A DNA stretch of 64,000 nt, from NCBI GenBank assembly GCA_007695295.1, contig REEB01000168.1, positions 1-64,000 on the forward strand. The letters run 5' to 3'. The translations under genes were made by a program, and so were the position numbers. Shown here in pieces: positions 52,687-64,000 of this stretch. How positions within the stretch are numbered: position 1 is the first letter of the stretch; each line of letters begins with the position of its first letter. The notes under the pieces were generated by a model. That model did not search any database and was not told where the DNA came from. It worked only from the letters and a program-made list of their open reading frames with translations. This DNA comes from Puniceicoccaceae bacterium. GTDB taxonomy: Bacteria; Verrucomicrobiota; Verrucomicrobiia; Opitutales; Opitutaceae.

Positions 52687-55023
52687 ATGCATTCGATCCC
52701 ACACGTTTCCTCGCGTCTTCCCGCCCGCAGTTGAGCCGCCCTCCTCGGCGCCGCTCTCGCCGGCTCGACCACCTCGGCCGAGGATCTCGAAGTCTTCGGC
52801 TCCGTCCAGGAATTGCCGGCCTATGTCGTCATCGGCTCCCGCGCCGCCGTCGACCTGCTCCCGGGCTCGGGCAGCTTTCTCGATCTCGATGACATCACCG
52901 CCCAGGGCTATGACGACATCAACCAAGTCATGCGCCGCATCCCCGGCGTTTATACCCGCCAGGAGGATGGCTTCGGGCTTTTCCCCAATATCAGCATTCG
53001 CGGCGTTTCCACCACCCGCAACAGCAAGATCAGCGTCATGGAGGACGGGATTCTGTCGTCTCCCGCGCCTTACGCAAATCCCGCCGCCTACTACACCCCC
53101 ACCACCGGCCGCATGGCCGGGATCGAGGTGCTGAAGGGCTCCAGCCAAATCCGCTTCGGCCCGCAGACCACCGGCGGTATCATCAATTACCTCTCCACCC
53201 CCATCCCCTTGCGCCAGTCCGGCCGCGCCCTCATTCAATACGGCAGCGACCGCGACGCCCGCGCCCATGTCTGGTACGGCGATCGCCACCAGACCGAGGC
53301 GGGCACCGTCGCTTGGCTCGTGGAGCACTACTACCGCTCCACCGACGGCTTCAAAACCATTGATGGCACCGCCGCTTTTCCCGGCAGCGACCAGACCGGC
53401 TTCCGCAAGCAGGAACCGATGGGCAAGCTCCGCTTCGAGCCCGCCGCCCTTCCCGGCCACGCCTTCGAGATCAAAATCGGCTACACCGACCTCGTCGCCG
53501 ATGAGACCTACCTCGGTCTCACCGAGGCCGACTTCCGGGCCAACCCCACCCGCCGCTACGCCTCTTCGCGCTTCGACCGCATCGACACCCGCCAAACCCG
53601 CACCTACCTGCGCCACCATTTCGACCCGAGCCCGGATTTTTCCCTCACCAGCACCCTTTACTACAACAAGTTCAGCCGGTCCTGGTACAAGCTCCACGAC
53701 GCCCGTGTCGTCGGCGGGTCCTTCCGCTCGCTCTCCGAAATTCTCGCCGGCCAGCACGGCCAGGGGGCTATCGACATCCTCCGCGGCGAAGCCGCCGGCG
53801 ATCTGCGGCTGCGCAACAACAACCGCAACTACCGGGCCTCCGGAGCCGAAGTCAACCTGCGCCGCACTTTCGAAACCGGCGATCTCAGCCATCGCCTCGA
53901 AATGGGGGTCCGCTTACACGAGGACTACGAGGACCGCTTTCAAAACGACGATGTTTACCGGCAGAACAGCCTCGGCGGCATCGACTCCATCACCCGCGGC
54001 ATGCCCGGCACCCAGGACAACCGCCGCGGCACCGCCCGCGCCCTCGCCTTCTTTGTCGAGGACCGGATCGGCTTCGGCGACCTCGATGTCATCCCCGGCC
54101 TGCGCTACGAGCGCATCCGCTACACCAATGTTCGTCGCAACACCACGCCGGGCCCCGATTTCAACACCACCCTGCCCGGCTTCCCGCAGCGCCGCACCAT
54201 CGACTACTTCGCCCCCGGCATCGGCTTTAACTACCGCCCGGAAGGCAATCTCGGCTGGTTCGGAGGTGTTTACCGCGGCGTGGCCGTTCCCGGTCCGGGC
54301 GACGCCACCGGCGGTGCCCAGCTGCGCGAGGAAACCAGCCTCAGCTTCGAAGCCGGCCTGCGGTTTCGCGGCGACGATGGCATCACCACCGAGGTGGTCT
54401 TCTTCCACACCCGCTTCGATGATCTCATCGTGCCCGACAATATCGGCGGAGGAGGAGGCGGCATCACGGAGAATGCCGGCCGGGTCAACAGCACCGGCCT
54501 CGAGGTCTCCTTTGCCGCCGATCCCGGCCGCGCCTCCGGCTGGGCCGTGGGCACCCCGGTCTACAGTGCCCTCACTCTCACCCGCGCCCGCCTCGCCAGC
54601 GATGTCGAAGCCGCCGGCGCCGGCGGTGCCGCCGTCGAATCCATTTTCTCCGGCGGCCGCAAGGGCAACAAGATCCCCAACATCCCCGACTGGCAGCTCC
54701 AGGTCGGCGGCGGCCTCGAAGGCGAACGCTGGCGGCTCATCGCCGATGCCTTCTACTTTCCCGGCGCCTACGGCACCGCCAACAATACCCGCAACCTCCG
54801 CCGCGGCCGCGATGCCGATGGCGAACTCGATAGCCGCTTCGGCCGGCTCGACCGCTATTTTGTCGTCGATCTCTCCCTCCATTACCGTCTGACCGAAAAC
54901 GCCTCTCTGCGTGGCACCGTCGAGAACCTCTTCGACTGGGAATACGTCTCCAGCCGCATTCCCCATGGCCCGCGCCCCGGCCGGCCCCGCAGCTTCTCCG
55001 CCGGTGTCGAGCTGACGTTCTGA
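52687..55023 (+). pseudogene. FecA-like TonB-dependent receptor, interrupted by UGA in the signal peptide
   Basis: From the ATG at 52687 the frame reads MHSIPHVSSRLPARS, then a TGA at 52732-52734, then continues without further stops through AALLGAALAGSTTSA (the hydrophobic and cleavage part of a signal peptide) into a complete receptor. The plug has VMRRIPGVYTRQEDGF, SIRGVSTTRNSKI, YYTPTTGRMAGIEVLKGSSQ and FGPQTTGGIINYL, which resembles the ferric-citrate receptor FecA; the barrel ends in FSAGVELTF. Without read-through only a TTG at 52813 remains, which gives 736 residues but no export signal. The cause is a nonsense mutation, a sequencing error, or stop suppression. Confidence 0.75.
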
Positions 55024-55155
55024 TTTCCCTGCGTTCGTCGACTTCGTCCCGTGGTTGGCCCGGCGCCGGCCACGGGATTTTTCGTCGCGGGGGAAACCAC
55101 CCGGAGCGTTGACGGCGTCCTCCCATCCGCCCACCCTCGCCCGCTTCATTCCCTC

Positions 55156-56235
55156 ATGAAACCTGTAAAAACCGGCCTCGCCGGCTGTGGCGCCATCGCC
55201 CCGGCCTACCTCCAAAACCTAACCTCCACGCTCAAGCCTTGGGTCGAGGTGACCTTCTGCGCCGACCTCGTCCCCGAGGCCGCCCGTTCCCGGGCCGAGG
55301 CCTTCGGGATTCCGAAAAGCGGCACTTTTGATGAACTGCTGGCCGATCCCGAGGTGGAGTTGGTCATCAACCTCACCCCCGCCCCCGCCCATCACCAAGC
55401 CAGCCTCGCCATTCTCGACGCCGGCAAACACCTTTTCACCGAGAAGCCGCTGGCGCTCTCCCGGGCCCATGGCCGCGAAATCCTCGATCGGGCCCGCACC
55501 GCGGGCCTGAGGGTCGCGGGGGCTTCCGACACCTTTCTCGGGGCCGGCCTCCAACTCTCGCGCCGCCTCATCGACGAAGGCGCCATCGGCACACCCTTGG
55601 CCGCCACCTCACTCGTCAGCATCCCCGCCTATAATCGGGAACGCTACCACAGCGTTTTTCACGGCGCCCTGCTCGACCTCGGCCCCTACTACCTGACCGG
55701 ACTCGCCTACCTGCTCGGGCCCATCCGCAAGGTCGCCTCGGCCGCCGACCAGCGCTTCCGCGAAAAACCCCACCCCGCCGATTCAGACAAGGCCGGCACC
55801 ACCTTCCCGGTGAAAATCCCCACCACCGTGGCCGCAGCTCTCGACTTCGCCGATGGTTCGGTCGGCTCGCTCATCGCCAGTTGCGATGTTCATGGCTACT
55901 TTCCACGCACCGAGATCCTCGGTACCGAGGGCGTGCTCGTCCTCCCCGACTGCAACGGCTACGCAGGCGCCGCCGTCCTGCGCCGCCCCAAGGGCGAGGA
56001 ATCCATCGCCGCGGATCAGGGCTTCGCCGCCAAGGGCCGCGGCCTCGGTGTGGCCGAAATGGCCCGCGCCCTCCGCAACGGCACCGACCCGATGGCCGGC
56101 GGGGAACTCCTCTTCCACCTCCTCGACGCCATGCTCGCCGTGCACGATGCCTCTCGGGAGAACCGTCGCCTCACCCTCGAAAGCACCTGGGATCGCCCCG
56201 GGCTGCTCGACCTGGACGGTCTCACCGCCTCCTGA
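55156..56235 (+). CDS. Gfo/Idh/MocA family oxidoreductase
   Basis: A 359-residue NAD(P)-dependent oxidoreductase only distantly similar to the one at 13804. The Rossmann start is TGLAGCGAIAPAYLQNL; VINLTPAPAHHQASLAIL, then FTEKPLALS holds the catalytic-region EKP motif. The second domain includes GALLDLGPYYLTGLAYLLGP, where the D-x3-H histidine of many members is Tyr. Cytoplasmic. The start ATG at 55156 follows the receptor by about 130 bases. Sugar specificity unknown. Confidence 0.9.
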   Translation: MKPVKTGLAGCGAIAPAYLQNLTSTLKPWVEVTFCADLVPEAARSRAEAFGIPKSGTFDELLADPEVELVINLTPAPAHHQASLAILDAGKHLFTEKPLALSRAHGREILDRARTAGLRVAGASDTFLGAGLQLSRRLIDEGAIGTPLAATSLVSIPAYNRERYHSVFHGALLDLGPYYLTGLAYLLGPIRKVASAADQRFREKPHPADSDKAGTTFPVKIPTTVAAALDFADGSVGSLIASCDVHGYFPRTEILGTEGVLVLPDCNGYAGAAVLRRPKGEESIAADQGFAAKGRGLGVAEMARALRNGTDPMAGGELLFHLLDAMLAVHDASRENRRLTLESTWDRPGLLDLDGLTAS

Positions 56236-56243
56236 AACGAAAT

Positions 56244-56269
56244 CGGCCGGAGTCGGGTGACTCCGGCCG
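56244..56269 (+). terminator. Terminator-like hairpin after Gfo gene
   Basis: A perfect 10-bp stem, CGGCCGGAGT with ACTCCGGCCG, and a 6-base loop, 8 bases after the stop codon. TTCGCG follows, so the T tract is weak. Confidence 0.55.
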
Positions 56270-56408
56270 TTCGCGCCAAAATGGAGGCGCCGCTCCCGGG
56301 CCGGCGGGCGGGACTGGAGGGAAGGCCGGTCTCCGAAAACGGCGCCAATTCCCGGCTCGGCTTCAAGGCCATCGCACAAGGGCGGGGGAGGCGACGGCCG
56401 AAGCTTTT

Positions 56409-58241
56409 TTAGAGCCGGGAAATCAACAATTCCCGCTGAAAGAGGATCTCTTTCGGCAGGTCGTGGTAAAGGCTGACAAACAACTCATCCTGAAGATGAA
56501 CCTCTTTTTTCCATTCGTCCACATCGATATGAAGAACTTGGGCCAATTCTTCCTGCCCGAAATCCTTCATGCCTTCGATGTCGATGCCGCCGGGCCGCGG
56601 CATCCAGCCCAGCGGCGTTTCGTCCGCCGGCACGATGCCGTGGCAGCGATCGATGATCCATTTCAGGACACGCATGTTGTCCCGGAAGCCCGGCCAGAGG
56701 AACGCTCCGTCCGGCCCTTTCCGGAACCAGTTGACGTGGAAAATCTTCGGCACCCGGGTAATGAATTTGCGCATCATCAGCCAGTGGTCGAGGTAGTCGC
56801 CCATGTTGTATCCGCAGAACGGCAGCATCGCCATCGGATCACGGCGGACCTGACCCATGCCGCCGGCAGCGGCCGCAGTCATCTCCGAGCCCATCGTGGC
56901 GCCGACGAAAACACCGTGAATCCAGTTGAAGGCCTGAAAGACGAGCGGAATGGTCGACGCGCGGCGGCCGCCGAAAATGAAGGCCGAGAGCGGCACGCCG
57001 TCCGGGTTTTCCCACTCCGGGTCGATGCAGGGGCATTGCGACGCGGGTGCGGTGAAGCGGGCGTTGGGATGGGCCGCCTTGCGCCCGCAGTCCGGGGTCC
57101 ATTCCCTGCCCTGCCAGTCGATCAGCTTCTCCGGAAGGTCGGACGTTTTGTCCTCCCACCAAACGTCGCCGTCCACGGTCAGGGCGACATTGGTGAAGAT
57201 GGTGTTGGCCGCGATCGTCTTCATCGCGCTCGGGTTGGACTCGAAGGAGGTTCCGGGAGCGACCCCGAAGAAGCCCGCTTCGGGATTGATGGCGTAGGGG
57301 CGGCCGTCCGGGCCGGGCTTGATCCAGGCAATGTCGTCACCGATCGTGGTCACCTTCCAGCCCGAGAGATCGCGCGGAGGGATCAACATCGCGAAGTTGG
57401 TCTTGCCGCAGGCGCTCGGGAAGGCGGCGGCCACATAGGACTTCTCTCCTTCCGGCGATTCAACCCCGAGGATGAGCATGTGTTCGGCCATCCAGCCTTC
57501 GTCGCGCGCCATGCAGGAGGCAATCCGCAGGGCGAAACACTTTTTCCCCAGGAGGGCGTTGCCGCCGTACCCACTGCCAAAGGACCAGATGGAGCGCTCC
57601 TCCGGGAAATGCACGATATACTTGTGGTCCGGATTGCAGGGCCAGGGCACATCCTTCCGGCCATCCACCAGTGGCATCCCGACACTGTGGATACACGGCA
57701 CGAACTCCCCGCCCTTGATGTGACCGTAGACCGCTTTGCTCATCCGGGTCATGATGCGCATGTTCGCGACAACGTAGGGCGAATCCATCAGCTCGATGCC
57801 AATATGCGAGATAGGGGAGCCGAGCGGTCCCATGCTGAAGGGAATGACATACATCGCCCGCCCCCGCATGCAGCCCTCAAAGAGCCCGCGCAGGGTTGCC
57901 CTCATCTCCTTGGGATGGACCCAGTTGTTGGTCGGCCCGGTTTCGCCCTCGCGAGTTGCGCAGACAAAGGTGCGGTCCTCCACCCTCGCCACATCCGAGG
58001 GATCGGAGCGCACCAGGACGCTGTTGGGACGCTTCTTTTCATTGAGCCGGATGGCGGCTCCGGCATCGACGAGGAGCTGGATCATGAGAGCATACTCCTC
58101 CTCGGAGCCATCGCACCAGAAGATGTGTTCCGGCTGGCAGAGGTCGGCCATTTCCTTGACCCAGGCGAGAACCTTCGGATCCGACGGCTTGGCTTGGCCC
58201 AGAGTTGAAACGACGGGTGATGGCTGGGTGGCGTGCGTCAT
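56409..58241 (-). CDS. pckG: Phosphoenolpyruvate carboxykinase (GTP)
   Basis: A 610-residue enzyme that interconverts oxaloacetate and PEP with GTP, opening gluconeogenesis or working in the reverse direction. GTP-type features are clear: the P-loop-like kinase-1a [12 protein letters not shown] with the reactive Cys, kinase-2 [19 protein letters not shown], and [16 protein letters not shown] near the C-terminus. Length is typical of the GTP class. The ATG at 58241 is preferred over a TTG three codons upstream. Its upstream gap holds a divergent promoter region for a response regulator. Confidence 0.97.
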   Translation of the reverse strand: MTHATQPSPVVSTLGQAKPSDPKVLAWVKEMADLCQPEHIFWCDGSEEEYALMIQLLVDAGAAIRLNEKKRPNSVLVRSDPSDVARVEDRTFVCATREGETGPTNNWVHPKEMRATLRGLFEGCMRGRAMYVIPFSMGPLGSPISHIGIELMDSPYVVANMRIMTRMSKAVYGHIKGGEFVPCIHSVGMPLVDGRKDVPWPCNPDHKYIVHFPEERSIWSFGSGYGGNALLGKKCFALRIASCMARDEGWMAEHMLILGVESPEGEKSYVAAAFPSACGKTNFAMLIPPRDLSGWKVTTIGDDIAWIKPGPDGRPYAINPEAGFFGVAPGTSFESNPSAMKTIAANTIFTNVALTVDGDVWWEDKTSDLPEKLIDWQGREWTPDCGRKAAHPNARFTAPASQCPCIDPEWENPDGVPLSAFIFGGRRASTIPLVFQAFNWIHGVFVGATMGSEMTAAAAGGMGQVRRDPMAMLPFCGYNMGDYLDHWLMMRKFITRVPKIFHVNWFRKGPDGAFLWPGFRDNMRVLKWIIDRCHGIVPADETPLGWMPRPGGIDIEGMKDFGQEELAQVLHIDVDEWKKEVHLQDELFVSLYHDLPKEILFQRELLISRL

Positions 58242-58490
58242 AGTTCTCAAGGGGTGAAGAGGTTAAATCACCTATTCGGGCAGGATGCAGTATCCGCCAC
58301 CCTGCGCGGCTGCACACGCCATGCATTGGGAAACTTTGGGCGGGAATTGTTTAATCCGGCCGGGACGGATAAACCCTGATGACCCCTAGGGGAATATTGA
58401 TCGTGCAAACGGGGTCTGCCCCGATGGGCAAAGTCTTTGGCCTTCAGTATAATGGGTGTTTGTGGAAGCGGAGGCAACCCACCGCCCGCC

Positions 58491-59129
58491 ATGAGCCCAA
58501 ATCCTCCCTCCCCCCCTCTGATATTCCACTTCGATCCCCACCCGGTCGTGCGCCGTGGTTTCGCCTTTCTCATCAATGCCCAATCCGACCTTGCCCTCGC
58601 CGGTGGCACCGGAAGCCCGGAAGAGCTTCTTCCGCTCCTCCAGAGTTCACGGGCGGAGGTTCTGGTTGCTGAAACCGGCCCTTGGGGCGTGCGCGGCTTT
58701 TCCCTTCTCAGGGAGGTCAAAACCACTTTCCCATCCCTGCGGATGGCTTGCCTCAGCTTTCAACCGGCCGCCGTCTACGCGCCCATTGCGATCGCGTCCG
58801 GAGTCTCCACTTACCTCCACAAGTCCATCCCACCCGATCAGCTTTGCACAAACCTCCGGCGTCTTGCCTGCGGGCAGTCCGTTGACACCTGCTCCTTGCC
58901 CACCGCGAAGCCGGCCGAACTGGTGCGGGCATTTGCCAGGCTGCAGCCGGATGACATCCTTTTCCTCGAGCTCCTCAACCGTCACCAATCACCCCGGGAG
59001 ATCGCCCGGGAAATGGACCTCAGCCCAAACTCGGTCTCCGCACTCGGTCAACGCCTGCGGCGCCATTTCAGCGTCTCCCGCCAGCGGGACTTGGTCCGTT
59101 TGTCCGCCCGCTGGTTCCGCCACAACTAA
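58491..59129 (+). CDS. LuxR/NarL-type response regulator with atypical receiver
   Basis: A 212-residue regulator. The N-terminal receiver-like domain starts LIFHFDPHPVVRRGFAFLIN; where the phosphorylated Asp should stand the sequence reads VLVAETGPWG, so no acceptor Asp is seen, although the later conserved Lys is kept (YLHKSIPPDQL). The DNA-binding helix-turn-helix is at about residues 150-205 (HQSPREIAREMDLSPNSVSA). A perfect TATAAT lies at 58448-58453, 38 bases before the chosen ATG, without a good -35. It may work without phosphorylation. Confidence 0.78.
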   Translation: MSPNPPSPPLIFHFDPHPVVRRGFAFLINAQSDLALAGGTGSPEELLPLLQSSRAEVLVAETGPWGVRGFSLLREVKTTFPSLRMACLSFQPAAVYAPIAIASGVSTYLHKSIPPDQLCTNLRRLACGQSVDTCSLPTAKPAELVRAFARLQPDDILFLELLNRHQSPREIAREMDLSPNSVSALGQRLRRHFSVSRQRDLVRLSARWFRHN

Positions 59130-59210
59130 TCCCTTTTCCTGCCCTCCGTAGAAGAACCGTTCAATAGAGCTTCCCTTATTCAACGCCTTACTTAAACAGT
59201 TTTTTTACAA

Positions 59211-59612
59211 ATGGGCCAAACCGACGACGTTAAGGTCTCCGGATCAGAGCTGGTTCTTCTTGCCGAAGACGAAGCCATGATTCGCGAGCTGATTCAAATT
59301 TTTCTCCACAACTTGGGCTACACGGTGGTCGAGGCGGTCAATGGCAGGGACTGCCTCGCCAAAGCCCGCAAGTTGCGCAAAAAGCCCATCCGCCTCCTCA
59401 TCACCGATCTCGTCATGCCCGAGATGGGCGGCATTGAACTGGCCGCGGCCATCCGCAAGGAATTCCCGGAAATCCGCATCCTCTTTGTCTCCGGCTACAC
59501 CGACGACATTGTCATCCTTGAAGGCCAGCTCAACGAGCGCACCGCCTTCCTGCGCAAACCCTTCAATTTCGACAGCCTGCGCGCCAAGCTCGAGGAGCTG
59601 CTGGCGGATTGA
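59211..59612 (+). CDS. Single-domain response regulator (receiver only)
   Basis: A 133-residue CheY-like receiver. The acidic pair is in LLAEDEAMI, the phospho-acceptor Asp is in LLITDLVMPEMGG (about residue 66), the switch Ser in LFVSGYTDD, and the conserved Lys in FLRKPFN. There is no output domain, so it acts by protein contact or phospho-relay. No histidine kinase is in the window. A T-run (TTTTTTTA) lies just before the start. Confidence 0.92.
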   Translation: MGQTDDVKVSGSELVLLAEDEAMIRELIQIFLHNLGYTVVEAVNGRDCLAKARKLRKKPIRLLITDLVMPEMGGIELAAAIRKEFPEIRILFVSGYTDDIVILEGQLNERTAFLRKPFNFDSLRAKLEELLAD

Positions 59613-59662
59613 AGCCCGGCCACGGGCTTGCCAACGACCGCCGGCGAGCCCACCTTCGCGCC

Positions 59663-59899
59663 ATGTCCAAGCCCACCATTGCCCGCAAAGCTCCGTTTGT
59701 TCAAAAGATGGCCCCCGGCACCTACTGGTGGTGTGCCTGCGGCCGCTCCGCCAATCAACCCTTCTGCGACGGCTCGCATGAAGGCACGGAGTTTTCCCCC
59801 GTCGAAGTCACCATCGAGGAGGAAAAGATGGTGGCTTGGTGCGCCTGCAAACACAGCGGCAACGGTCCCTTCTGCGACGGCACCCACAGCCGCCTCTGA
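59663..59899 (+). CDS. Double CDGSH iron-sulfur protein
   Basis: A 78-residue cytosolic protein with two CDGSH-type 2Fe-2S motifs: WCACGRSANQPFCDGSH and WCACKHSGNGPFCDGTH, each with the three-Cys, one-His ligand set. Such tandem forms occur widely in bacteria, with roles proposed in redox and iron handling. The ATG at 59663 gives a compact product; it starts about 50 bases after the receiver gene and is convergent with the uracil-DNA glycosylase gene. Confidence 0.93.
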   Translation: MSKPTIARKAPFVQKMAPGTYWWCACGRSANQPFCDGSHEGTEFSPVEVTIEEEKMVAWCACKHSGNGPFCDGTHSRL

Positions 59900-59929
59900 G
59901 GACGTCGGTCTGATCGGCGCGGATCCGGC

Positions 59930-60883
59930 CTACCGGAAAAACTCGCGTTGCCGCGGCGAGATCGGAAGGCCGACCCGCTCCATCACTGCCAGCATGTCCT
60001 CCCAGACCACGCGCTTGGTGCGGTTGGTGTTGTTCCGCAAAAGATAGGAGGGATGGTAGGTCGTCATCACCGGCACTCCATCGAACTCACGCCACCGTCC
60101 GCGGATTTCGCCGAGCGATTTGAAGGCCTGCCCGCCCAGCAGCCCTTTGGCGGCCGTCGCCCCGAGTGCGACGATGACTTTCGGCGCCACCACGTTCACC
60201 TGGGCCTGTAGGTAGGGCAGGCAGAAGGCCATCTCTTCGGCGGTCGGCGGTCGGTTGCCGATCCGGGTCGGCATCTCCGGGCGCCAGTTCATGATGTTGC
60301 CGATGTAAACCTGCTCGCGGCTCAGTCCCATCGCGCGGATGATCTTCGTCAGCATTTCCCCCGCCCGGCCGACAAAGGGTTCGCCCTGCACTTCCTCGTC
60401 CGCCCCGGGAGCCTCGCCGCAAAAGAAAATCTCCGCCTCGAGTGAACCGACACCGAAGACGATCTGGCAGCCGGGATGCACATGCTCCCGGCACACGGGG
60501 CACCCCAGCACCCGCTCCCGCAGCCACTCCCAGCGTTCCTGCTTGCCGCCTTCGGGGAGTTTGATCACAGGAGGCGGAGGGATGGGTTCCGAGGGTTTCC
60601 CCAGAGCTTCCATTCGTGGTGCCGAAGGGGGCGCGGAAGCGCCGGAGGCCGCCGGGGCGGAGGTGCTCAGGAGATCCGCCAAGGGTCCGGGGGCGGCGGC
60701 CGAACCACCGCCCGGGGCGGCCTGCGGCGCCGCCGGGGCGGTCTTTTCCCTCGGGACCGGCCGCTTCTCCAAGGCGCGTCCCAGCTCCTCCAGCACCTCG
60801 GAAGAAACCGCCACCGTGCGGTCGCCCGCGCGCTCCCGGCGGCCCAACTCGGCGATGACAGCGTCCAGGGCTTCGCGGATCAT
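59930..60883 (-). CDS. udg: Uracil-DNA glycosylase, family 4 type
   Basis: A 317-residue base-excision repair enzyme. The glycosylase domain (from about residue 115) has the iron-sulfur cysteines beginning CPVC and HPGC, the motif [26 protein letters not shown], and HPSYLLRNN with the catalytic-loop histidine. The first 105 residues hold a helical segment and a Pro/Ala-rich linker that is not part of the core fold. The start overlaps the riboflavin synthase stop as ATGA. Confidence 0.93.
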   Translation of the reverse strand: MIREALDAVIAELGRRERAGDRTVAVSSEVLEELGRALEKRPVPREKTAPAAPQAAPGGGSAAAPGPLADLLSTSAPAASGASAPPSAPRMEALGKPSEPIPPPPVIKLPEGGKQERWEWLRERVLGCPVCREHVHPGCQIVFGVGSLEAEIFFCGEAPGADEEVQGEPFVGRAGEMLTKIIRAMGLSREQVYIGNIMNWRPEMPTRIGNRPPTAEEMAFCLPYLQAQVNVVAPKVIVALGATAAKGLLGGQAFKSLGEIRGRWREFDGVPVMTTYHPSYLLRNNTNRTKRVVWEDMLAVMERVGLPISPRQREFFR

Positions 60884-61473
60884 CGGCGCACCGCCAGCAG
60901 CTTTTCCGCGTACTTGGCCAGGATATCAAACTCCAGGTTGACCGCGTCCCCCGCCTTCCGTTCGCCCAGATTGGTCACCTCCAGGGTATGCGGGATCAGC
61001 CAGACCGAAAACCAGTCCTCACCCGCCTCCGCCACCGTCAATGAAATCCCGTCGATCGCGACGCAGCCTTTGTAGACCAGGTACCGGCCGAACTCCGCCG
61101 GCACTTTCACTTTCACAATGGTGTCCGCTCCCCGGGGTTCGATCACTTCGATCCGCCCGGGACCATCAATGTGACCGGTCACGAAATGACCACCGACCCG
61201 CCCGTCGAAGCGCAGGCTGCGCTCCAGGTTGACCCGGTCGCCGGGCCGGATGCCGCCGAGGTTGGTCAGCCGACAGGTCTCCTCCAGCAGGTCGAAACCC
61301 AGCCGCCGCGGCCCGATCACCACCGCCGTCAGGCAGCAGCCGTTCACCGCCACACTGTCGCCGGCGGCCACCCCGGCCGCGACAGCCTCCGCTTCCACCT
61401 CCAGCCGCCGGGCCCGCTCCTGTTGTTCGAAGGCGAGCACCCGCCCGGCCGCTTCCACGATGCCGGTGAACAT
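60880..61473 (-). CDS. ribE: Riboflavin synthase, alpha chain
   Basis: A 197-residue enzyme that dismutates two 6,7-dimethyl-8-ribityllumazines to riboflavin. It starts [12 protein letters not shown] and has two lumazine-binding repeats, the first with VNGCCLTAV, the second with [12 protein letters not shown] and [12 protein letters not shown]. The reactive-site start MFTGIVE and length match the family. It lies in a tight operon between the HtrA-like gene (3 bases) and udg (4-base overlap); no other rib gene is nearby. Confidence 0.96.
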   Translation of the reverse strand: MFTGIVEAAGRVLAFEQQERARRLEVEAEAVAAGVAAGDSVAVNGCCLTAVVIGPRRLGFDLLEETCRLTNLGGIRPGDRVNLERSLRFDGRVGGHFVTGHIDGPGRIEVIEPRGADTIVKVKVPAEFGRYLVYKGCVAIDGISLTVAEAGEDWFSVWLIPHTLEVTNLGERKAGDAVNLEFDILAKYAEKLLAVRR

Positions 61474-61476
61474 TGC

Positions 61477-62861
61477 TTAGCGTAGTTGAATTCTCAGGAC
61501 GGAAGTATCCGCCCCGCGGGCCACCAGGAGCACGATTTCCGAGCGCCCGGACTCCCGATCAAGTGTATCCAGCTTCCGGATCGCCTGCTCATAGTCGTCG
61601 ACCGGCACCCCGTCGATCTCACGGATGAGGTCCCCGGCCTGCAGGCCGCTCCCGGAGGCGGGGCTGTTGGGTTTCACGAAGTTCGCGATGACTCCGCCGA
61701 ACTCCGAGCGGGGCAGCCGCCGGCTGATGCCGTCATAGACGACAAACTCCCTCAGGGTCACCCCGATGCGGTCGAAATACTGCCGCCGCGCCTCCTTGAG
61801 CAGGGTCGGCTGCCGCCCGAGCCGCGCTTCGATGGCGAGGCGTTCGCGGCCCCGCAGAACATCGACGGTGATCGTCTCCCCGGGCTGCCGCTCCAGCAGG
61901 GCGCGCTCGAAAAAGGTCGCCAGCACCCGGTCGGGGCTGAAGCGCGGAAACGGCTCCCCGTCCAGCGAGAGCAGGATGTCACGGACTTGGAAGCCGGCTT
62001 CTCCCGCCGGACTCTCTTCCATCACTTCGCTCACCACCAGGGCCGCCTGCCCGCGGATGTCCAGAAACTCCGCCACTTCGGGATCGACGGGTTGCAGGCC
62101 GACCAGGCCCAGCCAAGGGATTTCATGCCCGAGGGGGCTTTCCGGAATTTTCTCCAGGTAGGGCAACACTTCCTCGGCCAGAAAGAAGGAGCTGCTCGCG
62201 TTGGGGTTCTGGAATCCCACCGGATAACGGTCACTGTCCATGAACAAGACCCGCTCCTGGGTCAGCGGATTGCCGGCCCAGCCCACGAATGCGCCTTCGC
62301 GGTTGAAGACCGCCGAACCCGGATTCGCCAGGTCGCTGGCGGAGAATCCGATCTGCTGCGGCAGGCGCTGCACCAGGGCCAGCCGTCCGTTGAGGAAGTA
62401 GGGCTGGTAGTTGAAATCCCGCCCCATCAGGCCGATGCCCCAGATTTCCTCCCCGATGGCCACTTCGCCAATCCCGAATCGGGTGAAGGGCGCCAGCTCA
62501 CCGCGCACTTCCTCGCCCGCCCTCAGGAAGTGCCAGCCCGTCACGTAGCTCTGGCCCAGGTATTCGGCCGGCTTGCCGTCCCGCATCCCGGGAACAAAAA
62601 GCCGGAAGTCCCGGAGCTGGTCCGGCGGCAGCCAGCCCGGCACGGCTGAGTCGAGCAGGAGGATGTGGCCCTGCTCGTCCAAGACCAGGCCGACCACATT
62701 GACGGGGCGCCGCTCCAACTCCGTCTGGATGAAAAACTCCACCCCCACCACCGAGCGGGTGCGCTCTTTGAAGAGCGCCTCCAGATTCGCCGCCAGCGGC
62801 GTGGCGAAGAGTAAAAAGGTCGCCGCCAGACCGGCTCCGGAGCAAAGGCGTCGCAGCATCA

Positions 62862-62865
<4 letters not shown>
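61477..62865 (-). CDS. HtrA-like protein with lost protease active site and two PDZ domains
   Basis: A 462-residue exported relative of HtrA/DegP. A signal peptide (GLAATFLLFATPLAAN) leads into a trypsin-like domain in which the catalytic triad is gone: the region of the usual GNSGGP reads ANPGSAVF, and no NHVV-type His motif is present. Two PDZ domains follow (WLGLVGLQPVDPEVAEFLDI and GVIANFVKPNSPASGSGLQA). It overlaps the upstream active htrA gene as ATGA. It probably serves as a partner or regulator of that protease in the periplasm. Confidence 0.85.

Positions 62866-64000
<1,135 letters not shown>

Noticed and set aside
52687-55023. Genome-wide UGA recoding to explain the interrupted receptor.
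   Set aside because: UGA ends many intact genes here at family-appropriate positions, for example asd, tamB and the first Gfo gene.
55881-58208. A 775-codon plus-strand open frame across the Gfo gene end and opposite pckG.
   Set aside because: It crosses a terminator-like hairpin and two real genes and gives low-complexity sequence.

Overview
The window is one contiguous stretch of a GC-rich, Gram-negative chromosome. Gene content (outer-membrane receptors, a TamA/TamB-type export pair, ExbD proteins, a polar-type set of late flagellar genes, GTP-dependent PEP carboxykinase, a family-B DNA polymerase, a stand-alone CoaB) and the style of several hypothetical proteins fit a Verrucomicrobiota bacterium, most likely of the Opitutae. 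That placement is an inference from family knowledge; no database search was run. Genes are densely packed, with many 4-base ATGA/GTGA overlaps. I see no rRNA, tRNA, CRISPR array, prophage or complete insertion sequence.

Layout. 1-8.6 kb: the 5' part of pyrD, an acidic-tailed unknown protein, then a minus-strand run read in the order asd, ketosynthase, SDR reductase, GT28-type lipid glycosyltransferase and two GT4 glycosyltransferases, which looks like a glycolipid or glycan pathway. 8.6-15 kb: an L,D-transpeptidase, an inositol-monophosphatase-family enzyme, a degenerate four-helix-bundle cassette (copy A), a large TonB-dependent receptor and a Gfo/Idh/MocA oxidoreductase. 14.9-20 kb: a strikingly hairpin-rich leader, then lipA, an M3 oligoendopeptidase and an ABC exporter pair. 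20-28 kb: a minus-strand prlC-tamB-tamA unit. 28-31.3 kb: two secreted unknown proteins, a second four-helix-bundle cassette (copy B) flanked by a 27-bp direct repeat, and two ExbD proteins. 31.4-39.5 kb: polB, a small membrane protein, a Nudix hydrolase, a GNAT enzyme, yacG, a copper-type P-ATPase, an ECF sigma/anti-sigma pair and coaB. 39.6-43.3 kb: fliD, a lipoprotein, a FlgM-like protein, fliS and a FliT-like protein, with three sites resembling sigma-28 promoters. 43.4-52.4 kb: an isoaspartyl peptidase, an EF-G-like GTPase, a TVP38 membrane protein, a GH35 beta-galactosidase, and a TPR protein coupled to a membrane-anchored solute-binding protein. 52.4-64 kb: a FecA-like receptor interrupted by UGA in its signal peptide behind a Fur-like site, a second Gfo enzyme, pckG, two response regulators, a CDGSH protein, and a minus-strand operon htrA / inactive htrA-like / riboflavin synthase / uracil-DNA glycosylase.

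The most distinctive non-gene signal is the pair of homologous cassettes at about 10.1-10.5 and 29.8-30.4 kb. Each holds a broken gene of the S23/IVP-like four-helix-bundle family bounded by 30-bp inverted repeats, one arm of which encodes the protein's own YDYEQDYDY tail. Copy B lies between duplicated copies of the end of the preceding gene. The second is a chain of perfect hairpins ending in a terminator-like stem just before lipA, a candidate structured RNA.
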